Below, in pieces: positions 37,601 through 47,600 of a stretch of DNA of 60,000 nt (within the stretch, counting starts at the first letter, position 1; each line of letters starts with the position of its first letter). Both the position numbers and the translations under genes were made by a program. The DNA comes from Membranipora membranacea (lineage: Eukaryota; Bryozoa; Gymnolaemata; Cheilostomatida; Membraniporidae): the NCBI GenBank assembly GCA_914767715.1, contig OU612071.1, positions 2,172,001-2,232,000 of the forward strand, in the 5' to 3' direction. The notes under the pieces are model-generated. The model was not told where the DNA came from and ran no database searches. It saw nothing but the letters and a program-made list of their open reading frames with translations.

Positions 37601-38487
37601 CTGCCATTTTTCTTTTATCAGTTAATAAAGAAGAATGTATGTGCAGGCTGATTTCAGATTTATTCCTGACATAGATAGAAAGTTTGTCAACTTGAATGAT
37701 GGCTGGCTAAACAACACCTAATCTGTTGTACACCTCACGTGTTCACTACAGTGCTATTTAATAAAAGGTCATAAGGTCATACGGATCACCCGTATTATTA
37801 ATAGTAATGACTTTAAGTCCTCAGGCTATTATTTGTAAACACATTTAATTTATTAGTTGTCTCACCACAAAGAAGGTGGCCATAACTGCGGCACTTTATG
37901 TTTATATCCTTAAACGGAGGGGAGAAAGTGGTTGATAATGAAATGCCTCTACCAGCATCTTGCACCGTTTGAGCACTTAAACTACCTTCAATAGTGTCTA
38001 AATTAGTTATATCCTTCAATAGTGTCCTTGTAAAGTTAGTTGTTTTGTCCATTGCTATTGAATACTTAGATGTGAACTGTGGTTGTATTTTGTTTTTCGT
38101 AAGACCAATAATTACCTCGGCGATTATAGCGTTCAGTGTTGAATTTAAGTGCCGTGACTGGCTGGCATTGGACATACCATACCCTCTCGCACTTGACCTT
38201 AGGTTATCTCCTGAGGCTAAATAGCACAGAGCTGCCTGAAGTCTGGTGTTGGATGATATCGCCTTGTTAGTTGGGATCGTTGGTGTCAAATATGGCTCTA
38301 GCATTGAATGAAGTTCTCTATATTGGTATGGATAGAGGCGTGTTGCCTGAAAAAATTCTCTGGGGCTAACAATGTCTAATTCATTCACCCTTGGTCTAAA
38401 TAACCTGATTTGATTTACTGGGTTTGGTCTATGTTCTGGCTGCTCTGCATTGCCTTGCAAATTCCTGAGTATCATGAAGTGAGCCAT
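22604..38487 (-). CDS. Harbinger DDE transposase (DDE_Tnp_4 type), 5 exons
   Basis: Exons 38116-38487, 23826-23998, 23437-23594, 23061-23222 and 22604-22815 join with all phases in agreement to 358 aa. Exon 1 has the N-terminal domain (ATRLYPYQYRELHSML, then a helix-turn-helix around YGMSNASQSRHLN). The catalytic core follows: D158 in GMIDGTHI, D236 in LLGDSGYGIKPW and E271 in VENAFGDLKNRWRCL, a DD34E spacing right for PIF/Harbinger, with HDNFVF and ACFALHNFC as further family motifs. It cuts and pastes the transposon and normally needs the Myb-like partner. Intron 1 is 14.1 kb because another transposon sits inside it; the coding sequence is uninterrupted. ATG at 38487. No lesion seen. Confidence 0.88.
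24140..24249 (+). repeat. Left 110-bp terminal inverted repeat of the nested element
   Basis: Begins TAGTTTAAGTGCTCAAACGG and ends TTATGGCCACC. Matches the reverse complement of 37875-37984 at 109 of 110 positions. Homology stops sharply at both ends. Confidence 0.95.
24651..28247 (+). CDS. RecQ-like SF2 DNA helicase of the nested transposon, 4 exons
   Basis: Exons 24651-25196, 25674-25924, 26552-26752 and 27545-28247, phases 0, 2 and 2, total 1,701 nt (566 aa). ATG at 24651; the open frame just upstream has none. Motif I is APTGFGKS (about 40-47), motif Ia VIMPLIAM, motif II DEFH (258-261, replacing DEAH), motif III LSATA (299-303), motif V FCSSSLSMGMNLAQIEYVVHY and motif VI QETGRAGR (458-465, arginine finger). 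A cysteine cluster (CLRNILLS...CCMRCHPDTPC, about 499-530) is like the RecQ zinc-binding subdomain. A Ser/Thr-rich insert of about 120 residues splits motifs I and Ia. There is no HRDC domain. It would unwind DNA 3'-5' using ATP, perhaps during transposition or repair of the excision site. Confidence 0.9.
27029..27326. repeat. Imperfect inverted repeat in helicase intron 3
   Basis: 27029-27104 and 27231-27326 share GGACATTATTGAATGAT, GGTCTAG and GTTATCTCCCCTG in inverted order, with gaps. It looks like a small foldback element or MITE inserted in the intron; its outer ends are unclear. Confidence 0.6.
28390..28825. repeat. 183-bp tandem repeat between the convergent genes
   Basis: GTGATATAACATTGTTGCATC recurs at 28418 and 28601, and a shortened form at 28783. 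Units contain the CAGTCAGCGTCACATTG and TTTCTCGAAA words. It fills the 3'-3' intergenic space of the nested element and may hold the terminators of both genes. Confidence 0.85.
28923..37607 (-). CDS. DUF6589-type protein, putative transposase, 13 exons
   Basis: Exons 37505-37607, 36665-36744, 36007-36173, 34103-34715, 33417-33614, 32481-33221, 32161-32281, 31722-31876, 31367-31508, 30950-31094, 30502-30711, 29923-30094, 28923-29411; 3,336 nt, 1,111 aa, with every phase consistent. The N-terminal part is disordered, with two SPPSRGSPRPSRI and four AEPKKPI repeats. The DUF6589 core follows: YGIVLDNVDIMTRPR (D528), GDYLTFERGLQ (D676), SMADFHVQLNLL, GNGEKVIHLYKYF, MWNRFFNSYNLPD and NIPLDLALEHENR (E951, E953). 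A C2H2 finger (C823, C826, H839, H844) lies between the second and third acidic motifs. By analogy with DDE transposases, the D, D and E could be catalytic; that is inference. Exon 4 has two usable acceptors 21 nt apart (34715, 34736). Intact. Confidence 0.87.
37875..37984 (-). repeat. Right 110-bp terminal inverted repeat of the nested element
   Basis: Reverse complement of 24140-24249 with one substitution (GCGGCACT here against ACGGCACT). Followed directly by the 9-mer CCTTCAATA. Confidence 0.95.
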
Positions 38488-39435
38488 CTGTAAAATAAAA
38501 AAAAATTGTGAGATAAAGATTAGCTTTTGTACTGAAGCTGCAGGACTGAGTTGCCATCTGTCTGTAGTTTGGTTATCCCTTTGACATACCCTACTGACCT
38601 TATGTTTTCAAGTTATCCTCTCAAATTCGCGGGCCTGAAATCCGTGAATAATTAAGACTAGTGAAATTAGGAGCCGGCGAATTATTAAGGTCAGTAGGGT
38701 AGTTTGCTTTTTCCCACCCCTTCCAAGGATTGAGGATAATATGATCAAGCTCCATCCCATTGGCTTGCAGCTGTTGCTTGAAAGTGCCTCACAAACTGGA
38801 AAGTCCCGTATCAAAAGGACTGTCCAGCTGTCTGATGTTTTGCTGATCCCCTTGACATGGTCAGGTCATTCCCATCCCTTGCCAGGTTTAAGCAGGGAGT
38901 TTGGTCCCAAACTCCCTGGATAAGGGCTAATACAATCAAGCTTTATCCCATTTGCTTGCTTGATAATATTGCTTGCTTGGAAGCTCCTCACAACTGGAAA
39001 CTCCCCTATCCAAAAGCTGTCTGTTGATTTGTTCATCCCTTTGACACGGTGAAGATATTCCCACCCGGGAGGATAATAAGATCAAGTTTCATCCCCTTTG
39101 CTTGCAAATGATAGTCGTCCTCACTCTACGATACAGCAGTTGAATTCAAATTCAGGCAAATTCAATGTCAATATGGTTAGCCAATTTACAATGATAATTT
39201 AATTTATAGAAAAAAACAATTGAAGTAGTGAACTAGAGGGCAAGAGGGATAGACAACAATATTAACCAAGCTGAAAGAAAACAAGGAAGAGAAGATTAAT
39301 TTAAGGAAGTGAACCTATGAGGTAAGGGTAAAAATTTTAATTAATGTTACTATGATATTGTTATTGTCATTTATTGGCTAGTTTTTCAAGGGAGCCGGCA
39401 ATGCTGTGTAAATTGTTATTAAGCTCAACGAGAAC
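38488..39435. other. Spacer with about three diverged repeats of 150-190 bp
   Basis: ATCAAGCTCCATCCCATTGG, ATCAAGCTTTATCCCATTTG and ATCAAGTTTCATCCCCTTTG recur at about 38738, 38928 and 39073 with associated ACTGGAAA and CCCTTTGACA words. This is an old tandem repeat between the two Harbinger genes. No coding potential. Confidence 0.6.
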
Positions 39436-41089
39436 TTATGTCTGGATACTTAAGATTTGGTTCTGTTTAAGAAGAAGCTCGTACATGGCGTGGTTAACAT
39501 CTATCTCCACTTCTTCGCCATCTCCGCTGAAATTGAAACAACGTAGTATCAGTATCTACTACCAAATAAGGTGTGCTGGACTCATCTCTCGCGTAAATTT
39601 TGGGGAAGGCTGGCTGTAGGCTCGATTTCCTAGCACCAAACAAACATGTTCGTTTTAAAAAAATTGAGAATATATGACTTGACTGACTTCCTATTTGAAA
39701 GTTTGGGAGATAAATTAATGCTAATACGCACTTATCAACTTGTAATAGGGCAGCAGGTGCCGTGGAAGATGTACTAGTCTGCGTTTTCGTTTTTTCTCTG
39801 CTTGCTGTGGGTGTCTTTTTTTGTCTAGAAAAAGTAGTGGTTTAATCATTTCATAAAAAGATGTTGGGTAAATCCTTAGAGTGTTTATTGTGAATCGTGT
39901 ACATCGTTGTTACATAATGTCCAGCAAATGAAAAATTGAGAACTCTGTGATGAGTTCTCATGCATATGGAATAGTTTAGAAGGTGCACGATATTCGGTTA
40001 AAGGCTCACTTTTTCAATTCAGGCGTCTGTTGTACTTCGGCATCAGCTGCATCTTTTGTTTTGTCGTCGGCCGGTAGAGGTTGAGTTAAAATATCCAGAA
40101 CTGTCTCAGCTGGTCGCTTTATAGGTATCATTGCACTGTGTTGAAATAAAATCATAAAATTTTAACTGATATGTTTTCTTAAAAGCAGGAACATTATTAT
40201 AATTTCCATTGCCAACATTCCCCCTCTAATTGCATGGCCTCCGGTAATTGTAGCCCACCTACCAGCTCATTGATTTTAGGAGGACAACTCCGAGTTTGTT
40301 GACAAACTGATTTTCGGTGTATGTTTCACAGCCCACATTGAATGGTATAATTATTCTGTTTATCGGTACCTGGGCCATTTGATGGCAAAATTACAGAAGA
40401 ATGACCCTAAGAACAGGCTTCAAAGAACTGATTAACCAATCATGGTTTATGAAATCTCAGGGCAATACAAAGAAGTAATATCATGCCTGGTGTCGAGTCC
40501 CTCCTCTATCCCTAGTAGGGCCTCCTGGGGGACTACAGCAGCAATCTGCTCGAAAGTCGAGTGAAGAGGCGCAGGGGGTGGGCCACCGCCAGTCCTGCCC
40601 AGGGCTAGGAGACGAGAAGTCACCGCCTTCTTAGTTTCCGACTTGAGATTTCTGAATTTGTCCTTACAGGACTCCAGAGTCCTCCTGTTGGTTAAGTCAG
40701 CATTATTAACATCACTGAGAATCTAGAAATGTCAAATTGATAGAGAATGTGCATTCTGGCAGTAAGAAAGGGATAAATTGATTATTCTCTTGATGTTTAG
40801 CTTCATAAGTTTATCAGTGTTATCTTGGGTAAACATGTAAAAATTCTGCTCTCATCCCTTTACTACCATCATTTTTAACTGCTTGCTACATTATAATTTC
40901 TACCTTCAAAAAAGGTCAACAATTAACTGAACTTACTCCTTTCCATGTTTTCTTCACAATCTCGCTGCCGCAAGGCCCTGCAAAATCGTCAAATAGTGTG
41001 TGGTATTGACCACACACCCCATCAACCAGCGCCTTCACTTGTTCAGCCGACCAGTTTGCAGCCTTGGCTTTCTTTACTGATTTTTGGGA
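39436..41089 (-). CDS. Myb/SANT-like (trihelix) DNA-binding protein of the Harbinger element
   Basis: Exons 40937-41089, 40487-40722, 40010-40135, 39732-39824 and 39436-39526 join in phase to 232 codons plus stop. The first two hold the Myb/SANT-like domain: NWSAEQVKALVDGVCGQYHTL, IVKKTWKGILSDVN, CKDKFRNLKSETKKAV, LGRTGGGPP and a C-terminal VPQEALLGIEEGLD. A charged linker follows, then a short helix at the C-terminus (HAMYELLLKQNQIL), as in NAIF1-like and Harbinger partner proteins. Such proteins bind the transposon ends and bring in the transposase. The intron after exon 2 needs a GC donor (CCAG/GCATGA). The upstream exon with the start codon was not found. Intact where read. Confidence 0.82.
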
Positions 41090-42512
41090 CTGAAAGAATC
41101 ACAAGAATTCGTTGAACCATAGCCATCAGTCTATTGTATGAAGAGACTATACAATACATGTATAGAATTACACAGGGTTACGCTAACCTCCCTCTCCTCA
41201 ATTACCTGGCCAAATGCTTCATTGTTTGTAGCTCAACAACTTTGTCAAATTAATGTTATGCATATATAGATTTTCTAGTGTTTTATGTTCTATTTGATTT
41301 TGTTATGTTGTTTAATATATACATTGCATTTCCATATGTTATTACGTGTCCAATTTGTTTCCTACCACCTTCCCTCCGAATATCCCTAAGACGTGCATCA
41401 TTTGATGCACATTATGGTGATTCAATGATTGATCCTGCCTGGATAGCTATCATGTTTACTTCTCACATTGGGAATTCCTAAGAAATGCATTATGGGTTAT
41501 CTCAACAGTGCCTAGATTGGTGCATGCATGATTGACTATCATGGCTTACTTGGGGAATCCCAAAGAGGAGCATTATAGGATGATCTATACATAAACATAG
41601 TTCTATTCACATACTAACCTTATGGTGGTGTGTCTATGATCAGTCATGGTTAACTCTCATTTTGGTATTTCCAAGGAATTGCATTATGGGTCTACTGAAT
41701 GGTGCCTTGATATGGTGCACGCATGATTGACTACCATGGTTCACTTGGGAGTTCCAAAGACTAGCATTATTATGGGATGTTCCAGATACAGTGACAGTAG
41801 AGTAGGTGATGCCTGTCTCAACATCTAGGAATAATCATCATTGGAATAAAACTAATGTGTCATTACCAATGATCCATTCATTCATGATTGGATGAAAGTC
41901 ATAACTATGGAAGAAACTTACTACTTGGATATCAGAAAAGCTTCTGTTGTTGGCCATGTTTATAAGCAGTAAGCACCTGTCAGTGTGAGTGGGTGTGATG
42001 GAGTGATCATTGGATAAGGAAATGCCAAGCAGACGATACATAAGCCCCCAAAACACTTAATTTCAGAAATAATTGAGTTTATTTATTGGAATAAAAAATT
42101 ACACATTGGTGAGGCACACTGGGGTCCTTATTCATATGAGAGGTATTTTATTGCACTATCAATGATAGAAAAAAGAATGATTAATGGTAAGTATTATGTA
42201 AAAAAAAAGTATTGATTAATAAACATCAATAATCACGCAGGTGCTCACGATTTTGGCTCCTTTATTTAAAGGCGTAGCCCACGTGGGCTCATCAAAAGCT
42301 GATTGGATGATTCATTTTCTTTCCTCTTCAACCAGAGAGTCGTTATCTGCATCTAGGCTGAGTGGTAGACGCCTGAAACAGAACAGTCAAGATCTGGCTA
42401 AACATCAGCCATGAGTGTGTTACATTTTTTCTAATTGAAACCCGATTTGGTGAGTGCCTGAGCTTTAGCCGAGCTGTAGCCGTGAAAGCTCAGTCACAGG
42501 CCGGCTAAATCT
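41090..42512. other. 5' region of the Myb-like gene; direct repeats
   Basis: The missing first exon should lie here. A roughly 100-bp unit starting GCATTATGGG and containing GCATGATTGACTA is repeated at 41487 and 41681 (194 bp apart). An isolated exon-like piece (acceptor CTGTTTCAG, then 19 codons to a stop) sits at about 42315-42365 on the minus strand but cannot be linked to anything. Confidence 0.4.
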
Positions 42513-42532
42513 CTAATTGAAACCAGCCCCTG
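42513..42532 (-). repeat. Right terminal inverted repeat of the Harbinger element
   Basis: CTAATTGAAACCAGCCCCTG; complement of the left end with one mismatch. A second copy of CTAATTGAAAC lies at 42431-42441. Confidence 0.85.
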
Positions 42533-42535
42533 TAT

Positions 42536-43300
42536 TTTCCTGTAACTTCGTTGCATCCCAAAGTATTAATTAAGATGACCTTGGAATGTCAATAGACAAC
42601 AAAAAGTCTACTGGTTTCATATCAAAATTTTACTTTTATGTCCGGTGACAAAGAGAGGACAACTAATAATAATAACAGAAAAAGAAGACAATTCCTCATT
42701 ACTTGATTCGAGGGTGGAACATTTTTCCCAACACTCTAACCATCCTTGCCTCTAACATTCGAGGGTTCGAGATAGTTAAATACGCCTATGACAGCAGATG
42801 AATTGAACAAAAAAGTTGGTGTGCGAATTCTCAACCCACAATAAAACATGAGGGCTTTTGAGTCAAAATCAATTGGTAGGCCGCAACAGAACAGAATTGA
42901 ACAAAGGACTGTCGTCATCAATCTTATTTTGTGTGATGCGCGAAAAACAGCTTAGCTAACAAAAAACATTATGATTAGAGGAAAATCTACAAACAAAATT
43001 GTAGAATGCTGCAAAGGTGAAAAATCTCTGTTACTGCAGCATTACCACTCAGCTCTAACCCTGCAATTGTTATCTCGTAAATAACAGATTTGTCACAATC
43101 AAACTTTAAAAGATCACAAAATAACTGATGTCTTTTAGATAGAACCACTGTGCCTTTCGCAGTTTTACAACTCTGGTGGTCGAATGCCCAGTTGGTTGAA
43201 AACATTGCCTAAAATCACGGACAAGTGTGTCTCAATCCAACGACTGAAAAATAAAGGGACCAAAATTGCTCTCAGTCTGCAGGTCAGAGAACAACTGGTA
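42536..43300. other. No gene seen
   Basis: AT-rich flank of the Harbinger element. The short minus-strand frames at 42736-42921 and 42987-43205 have no recognisable domain. Confidence 0.35.
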
Positions 43301-43314
43301 CACAGAGCTCAGAA

Positions 43315-43766
43315 GTATGTAGACTGCAGCAGGACTTAATCACAAGACATCCAAGTCGTTGAATGTTAGAAGGCAGGTGCTCAAACCAGCTGAGTTACAG
43401 GGCAGGTGCTCAAACCAGCTGAGTTAGAGGGCAGGTGGTCTAACCAGCTGAGTTAGAGGGCAGGTGCTCAAACCAGCTGAGTAAGAGGGCAGGTGGTCTA
43501 ACCAGCTGAGTTAGAGGGCAGGTGCTCAAACCAGCTGAGTTAGAGGGCAGGTGGTCCGACCAGCTGAGTTAGAAGGCAGGTGCTCAAACCAGCTGAGTTA
43601 GAGGGCAGGTGATCAAACCAGCTGAGTTAGAAGGCAGGTGCTCAAACCAGCTTAGTTAGAGGGCAGGTGCTCAAACCAGCTGAGTTAGAGGGCAGGTGCT
43701 CAAACCAGCTGAGTTAGAGGGCAGGTGCTCAAACCATCTGAGTTAGAAGGCAGGTGCTCAAACCAA
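43315..43766 (-). repeat. tRNA-derived repeat with a 29-bp A-box minisatellite
   Basis: About 13.6 units of 29 bp (GGCAGGTGCTCAAACCAG...) run from 43370 to 43766. On the minus strand each unit reads TAACTCAGCTGGTTTGAGCACC, close to a tRNA D-arm/A box. The array is followed on that strand by an anticodon-arm-like stretch and a B-box-like GTGATTAAGTCC. It looks like a tRNA-derived SINE whose A-box segment was amplified. Confidence 0.75.
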
Positions 43767-44659
43767 ATGGTTGCAGCCTCAGCCAATCACATCCATTGAC
43801 AGCATCATCAGATGAAGGTTTTAAAATTACTCTTCCTGGTTGGGACAGCTGAACTAGCACCCCATAAAAGCTCTTGAATTTTTCCTGATGCAATTCTTAC
43901 TTCATCATTAATGCAGTACTATAATATGGTTTGATCTGTCTGAAGCCTTCAAAACATATCTACATACATCACATGTCTGTGAATCACTCTGGCATGTCAG
44001 CCCCCCCCCATCCCCAACTTACTACAACTGCCTTTTAGCCAAGGGATCTATGGCTAGAATCTCTGGTATGGTTTTCACATCAAATTAATATTGAACCAAC
44101 TAATGGTTATCTTTATTTGGAAAACTACAGACCTATTAGGAGTAGGATAAAAATGTTTGTCTAGTTGTCTGTCTGGATATATTACCTATCATCATAGTCC
44201 GACTGACCAGATATAGAGCTACAGGGAGTCACTCAGTAAGCACTATGTAACTAACAGTAACCCCCCCCCCCCCCCCCACAGTGTGCCCAACATTAATAAC
44301 GTCAGCCAATTCTACAGCTAATCTAAGTCCAGTTTCTAAGTCCAGTTTCTAAGTCTTATTTACAGAAATCACCCAAGTTGCTTTGTGGAGGTATGGTCTA
44401 CCCAATGATTTTCATTTCAAAACCAAAATAATATAAAAAGAAAGGCAGTAATGAATTTAGCACCATACAAAAATATTTCATAAAATCTTGAGATACATAA
44501 AAGTGTTTTTTTTTCAAGCAAAGCAGTGACATATTATCACCTTAAAATTCCCACTTCTGACGCCATGTAAAGTTTAACAACAATGTCTGTTGTTATTTGT
44601 TGACATTTTTATTTGTTTTGTTGAGCTTCTTAAAAGCTAAGCTTGTGTCTCAGATAGAT
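43767..44659. other. 3' flank of the collagen gene; poly-C tracts
   Basis: Contains a run of C at 44262-44278 and a shorter one near 44002. No gene; probably 3' UTR or intergenic. Confidence 0.4.
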
Positions 44660-47600
44660 TTATGATAAGCAAACTTCTCCGATCTGTAGGCCGAATGATT
44701 TTCTTGGTGACCCGATATCAGCAGGAGCAATGTCAATAACAGGTAAGTGAGTGGCTGTCTTTGTGCTGATCTCTATAACTGTCTGCGCTTCGCTCGACTT
44801 TCCGTACTACAATAACAAGATGAATTATATGTTAGCACTTAGACATTGTACACTAAGAGATGCAGCGCAGATCATGTAAACAGATAGAACAAGTAAGAAC
44901 AAGACGTAATAATGCAATAGTCAAGTATCAAGAGGTCGTGTCTCTGGGTTGGCGCCTTGATTGATATTTAGCTCAGCCACCACAGAGGGAATAGGGAGTA
45001 CTTGTAATCAATATAAATTTTCTACGGCAGGGCCTTATTACAGTGTTGAGTTCGACTCACTATAAATACCTCAGCAGGATTGTAACTTTCAATATATACT
45101 GAGAATACTCCAATACTCTAAACAGTTGTATTGTCCCAAGTAGAACTCACGCATCTCTTATCTTTATCTTATTTTATATATTTTCTATGTTAGAAGCTTA
45201 TTACAGTGTTCAGTTGGTTATACTCTTAACACTTAAAATGGTTGTTTTTCTCTTGTAGAACTATATCTTATCATAATAGAATCTCACACTCAGCTTACAG
45301 TCATCCTGTACGACAGTATACCTAAATCTCCCGTTATCTGATGTGTATTCTTTATCTCCTGCTGTGTACAGAATGATAGATTTATTCTTCTTACCCGAAG
45401 TTCTTACATCTACGTCAACAAAGTACAAGAAAATGGTGAAAAAGTAAAACTAACAAATTAGATTATTCTTTTCTTTCTTTACACTGGGTATTTTTTGACC
45501 GCCCTATTTAACGGGCCCCCTTAAGAAAAACTCCTAACAGATTATATTATGATGCGAACGATACCTTCACCCAGCTATCAGGGAAAAGACAACAATGACC
45601 TCAAGACTACTGAAAACAAGTCAATCATACTACAGAGAGACACAATCCTGAATTATTGATGTGCAGCTTCTTCTGAATAATGTGTAAGTGGCCAGCATCT
45701 AACAGACAGGTGGTTCACCTATCAGAGTAGACAAGTATCAGTATTATACAGAGTGAATATTTTACCTGTAGGTGATAGTCTGAGTAGCAGCCTCACTGTG
45801 TACTCGGAGGAAGTTAAGCTGAGAAGTCCCCGCCTCGTACTCAAACTGGCTAACTCCCATCAGGCTGGCCACGAATGGCTGATACTTCACCTTCTCAGTA
45901 ACATATGGTCTAGTCTCGTAGTCTGAAGTCTTAGCTGTTATACAAGTACCTCTGATCTCCTTCTTACAGAAAGCCTGGATAGCATTCCTTATAGATCCAC
46001 CATCGGGGTCAACCTGTTACAATGACAGCCAGAGATAGTTTGGTATTATTTACTGATATATGTGGCCATAGTCTTTTTTACAAAGTGAAGAGCTGTGATA
46101 TGAGAGCAAATGATTTCTATCGAATGTCACCATGACAAGGTCGAAGGGATATTCAAGAAATAACTCACAACTTGAAAATCACCAGTCATGGTAACCATTG
46201 GTAACCATGAAGCAATCACATACAAGTATATAGATTATCAATTTCACAACAATTCAGGGCCTGCATCACGGCTCATAATATGCCAGCAATAGGAGGTATG
46301 AGTCGCCTGTGGTCTAGGCTATGATTATACACAAAGCGGACTATGATACTTACCCAGTAAGTTCCGCTCTTATAGTCTGGGTTCTCAGTAAAAAGCTCCC
46401 TGCAATCTCTGGCTGGATTTTCCTCACTACCATCTCTGACCTTCAGGGCTAAAATGTCACAATATCATAAGTGACAATACTCAAGGTTCTGTGCTAAAAT
46501 ATCACAACGTCATGTGTAATAATGCTCAAGGTTCGGCACCAGTATGTCAAGGGACAATCTATAGATGCAGAAGCAATCTGTTGAGCTAAAGACGTTGAAG
46601 AGGGCTTGTCAAACTTGCAAATCAGTGTTAAATAGACAAGTCTTGGGCGTGTTAATTTGGTTGTTGTTGGTTGATGGTTTTAATTGGCACTTACTTTTTA
46701 CTATTTTACTTACTTATGTACTTTAGAATAAACAATTGTACTTACTTTGGTACATATTATAAAGCTCATCATTAGCGTATGCATCGTCTCCTTGATATCT
46801 CTTATTATTCAGATTTGGTGCCATTGGTGCTCCTAAAAATAACAATTAAGTAATCAAAACGTGACATGATGTAACAGTGTAACCCTTTGTGTGAAAAATA
46901 AAACGTCCCCTAGAAAAAAGTAGTTGATTCTAACTAACATACAGCAGCTCGCTTCATATAAAATAACAAACAAGAAACATCAGACAGCTGAAGAAGGAAC
47001 ATTTCATCAGCCTCACTATCAAAGTATGAGATTAATCTGGTGGGCCGTAGCTGTCATGTCACTCTAACTGGCACTGTCACTGCTCTTCACCAAACACTGT
47101 TATTATTTGCTATCACAGGTCTTATACTTGTTGTCGGCGTTTTAATTTGTTTGACTCACCAAAATGAGTTGGTCGACCTGGTGGTCCGGCAGGGCCGGGT
47201 CTTCCAGCAGATCCTCTCTCTCCATCTCTTCCCTGCTCTCCCTAAATCAGCAAACAAAATAATCGTTACTAAGGAATCACCCGCGGAGGTAGGATAATCA
47301 GATTATTGTCAGAGTTTGACAGTCAATATCAACCAATGTTTACTACCAAGCTTCACTTCGAAAGTAGAACAACCTGTAGACCTCTTTCCGGCGTCAACAT
47401 TAGTTTGATGTCATGTTTTACTGTTCTGCGCCTTCTTGATCCCAGTTTTTAGGCAGGTTAAAGCACACCTGGGGGTCCAACAACTCCCAGTAGTCAGTGG
47501 ACTGCAGTGAGATTCGAACTCACAACCTTCAAAATTTGTATGCTGGAGGAGCGGCGCTCTTACCAACCGAGCCACCTCCTGCTCCGAGGCAACAAATCAA

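Larger units (their letters stand above)
24140..37984. mobile_element. 13.8-kb RecQ + DUF6589 DNA transposon (unclassified), nested
   Basis: Bounded by 110-bp inverted repeats that differ at one base, and flanked by the 9-mer CCTTCAATA on both sides (24131-24139 and 37985-37993). Removing it together with one 9-mer restores a continuous Harbinger intron. It carries two convergent intact genes, a RecQ-like helicase (plus) and a DUF6589-type protein (minus). The near-identical ends and open frames indicate a recent and possibly active element. Size, long TIRs and 9-bp duplication recall Mutator-like elements, but no Mutator transposase is present. The 9-mer also occurs a third time at 38013-38021 in a small tandem duplication of the target, which slightly weakens the duplication argument. 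Confidence 0.88.
21476..42535 (-). mobile_element. PIF/Harbinger-type DNA transposon carrying a nested element
   Basis: The ends are inverted repeats: 21479-21498 and 42513-42532, CTGGGGCTGGTTTCAATT and its complement, 19 of 20 matching. A TAT triplet flanks each side (21476-21478 and 42533-42535), consistent with the 3-bp duplication of this superfamily. The word GTTTCAATTAG is repeated 82-92 bp inside both ends as a subterminal motif. Between the ends lie the two genes expected of Harbinger, a DDE transposase and a Myb/SANT-like protein, both on the minus strand. Removing the nested 13.8-kb element leaves about 7.2 kb, a normal size for the family. Confidence 0.85.

Noticed and set aside
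24139-37990. Inversion of the 24.1-38.0 kb segment by recombination between inverted repeats
   Set aside because: Direct 9-mers on both flanks and the in-frame joining of Harbinger exons across the segment fit a nested insertion better than an inversion.
42315-42365. 19-codon terminal-exon-like piece near the Harbinger right end
   Set aside because: Good acceptor, but any upstream exon would have to lie outside the transposon; no link found.
43370-43766. CRISPR array
   Set aside because: Units are directly adjacent with no spacers, and the genome is eukaryotic.
47498-47582. Functional tRNA gene
   Set aside because: A and B boxes are good, but the unique SINE-like tail and poor acceptor-stem pairing argue for a SINE.
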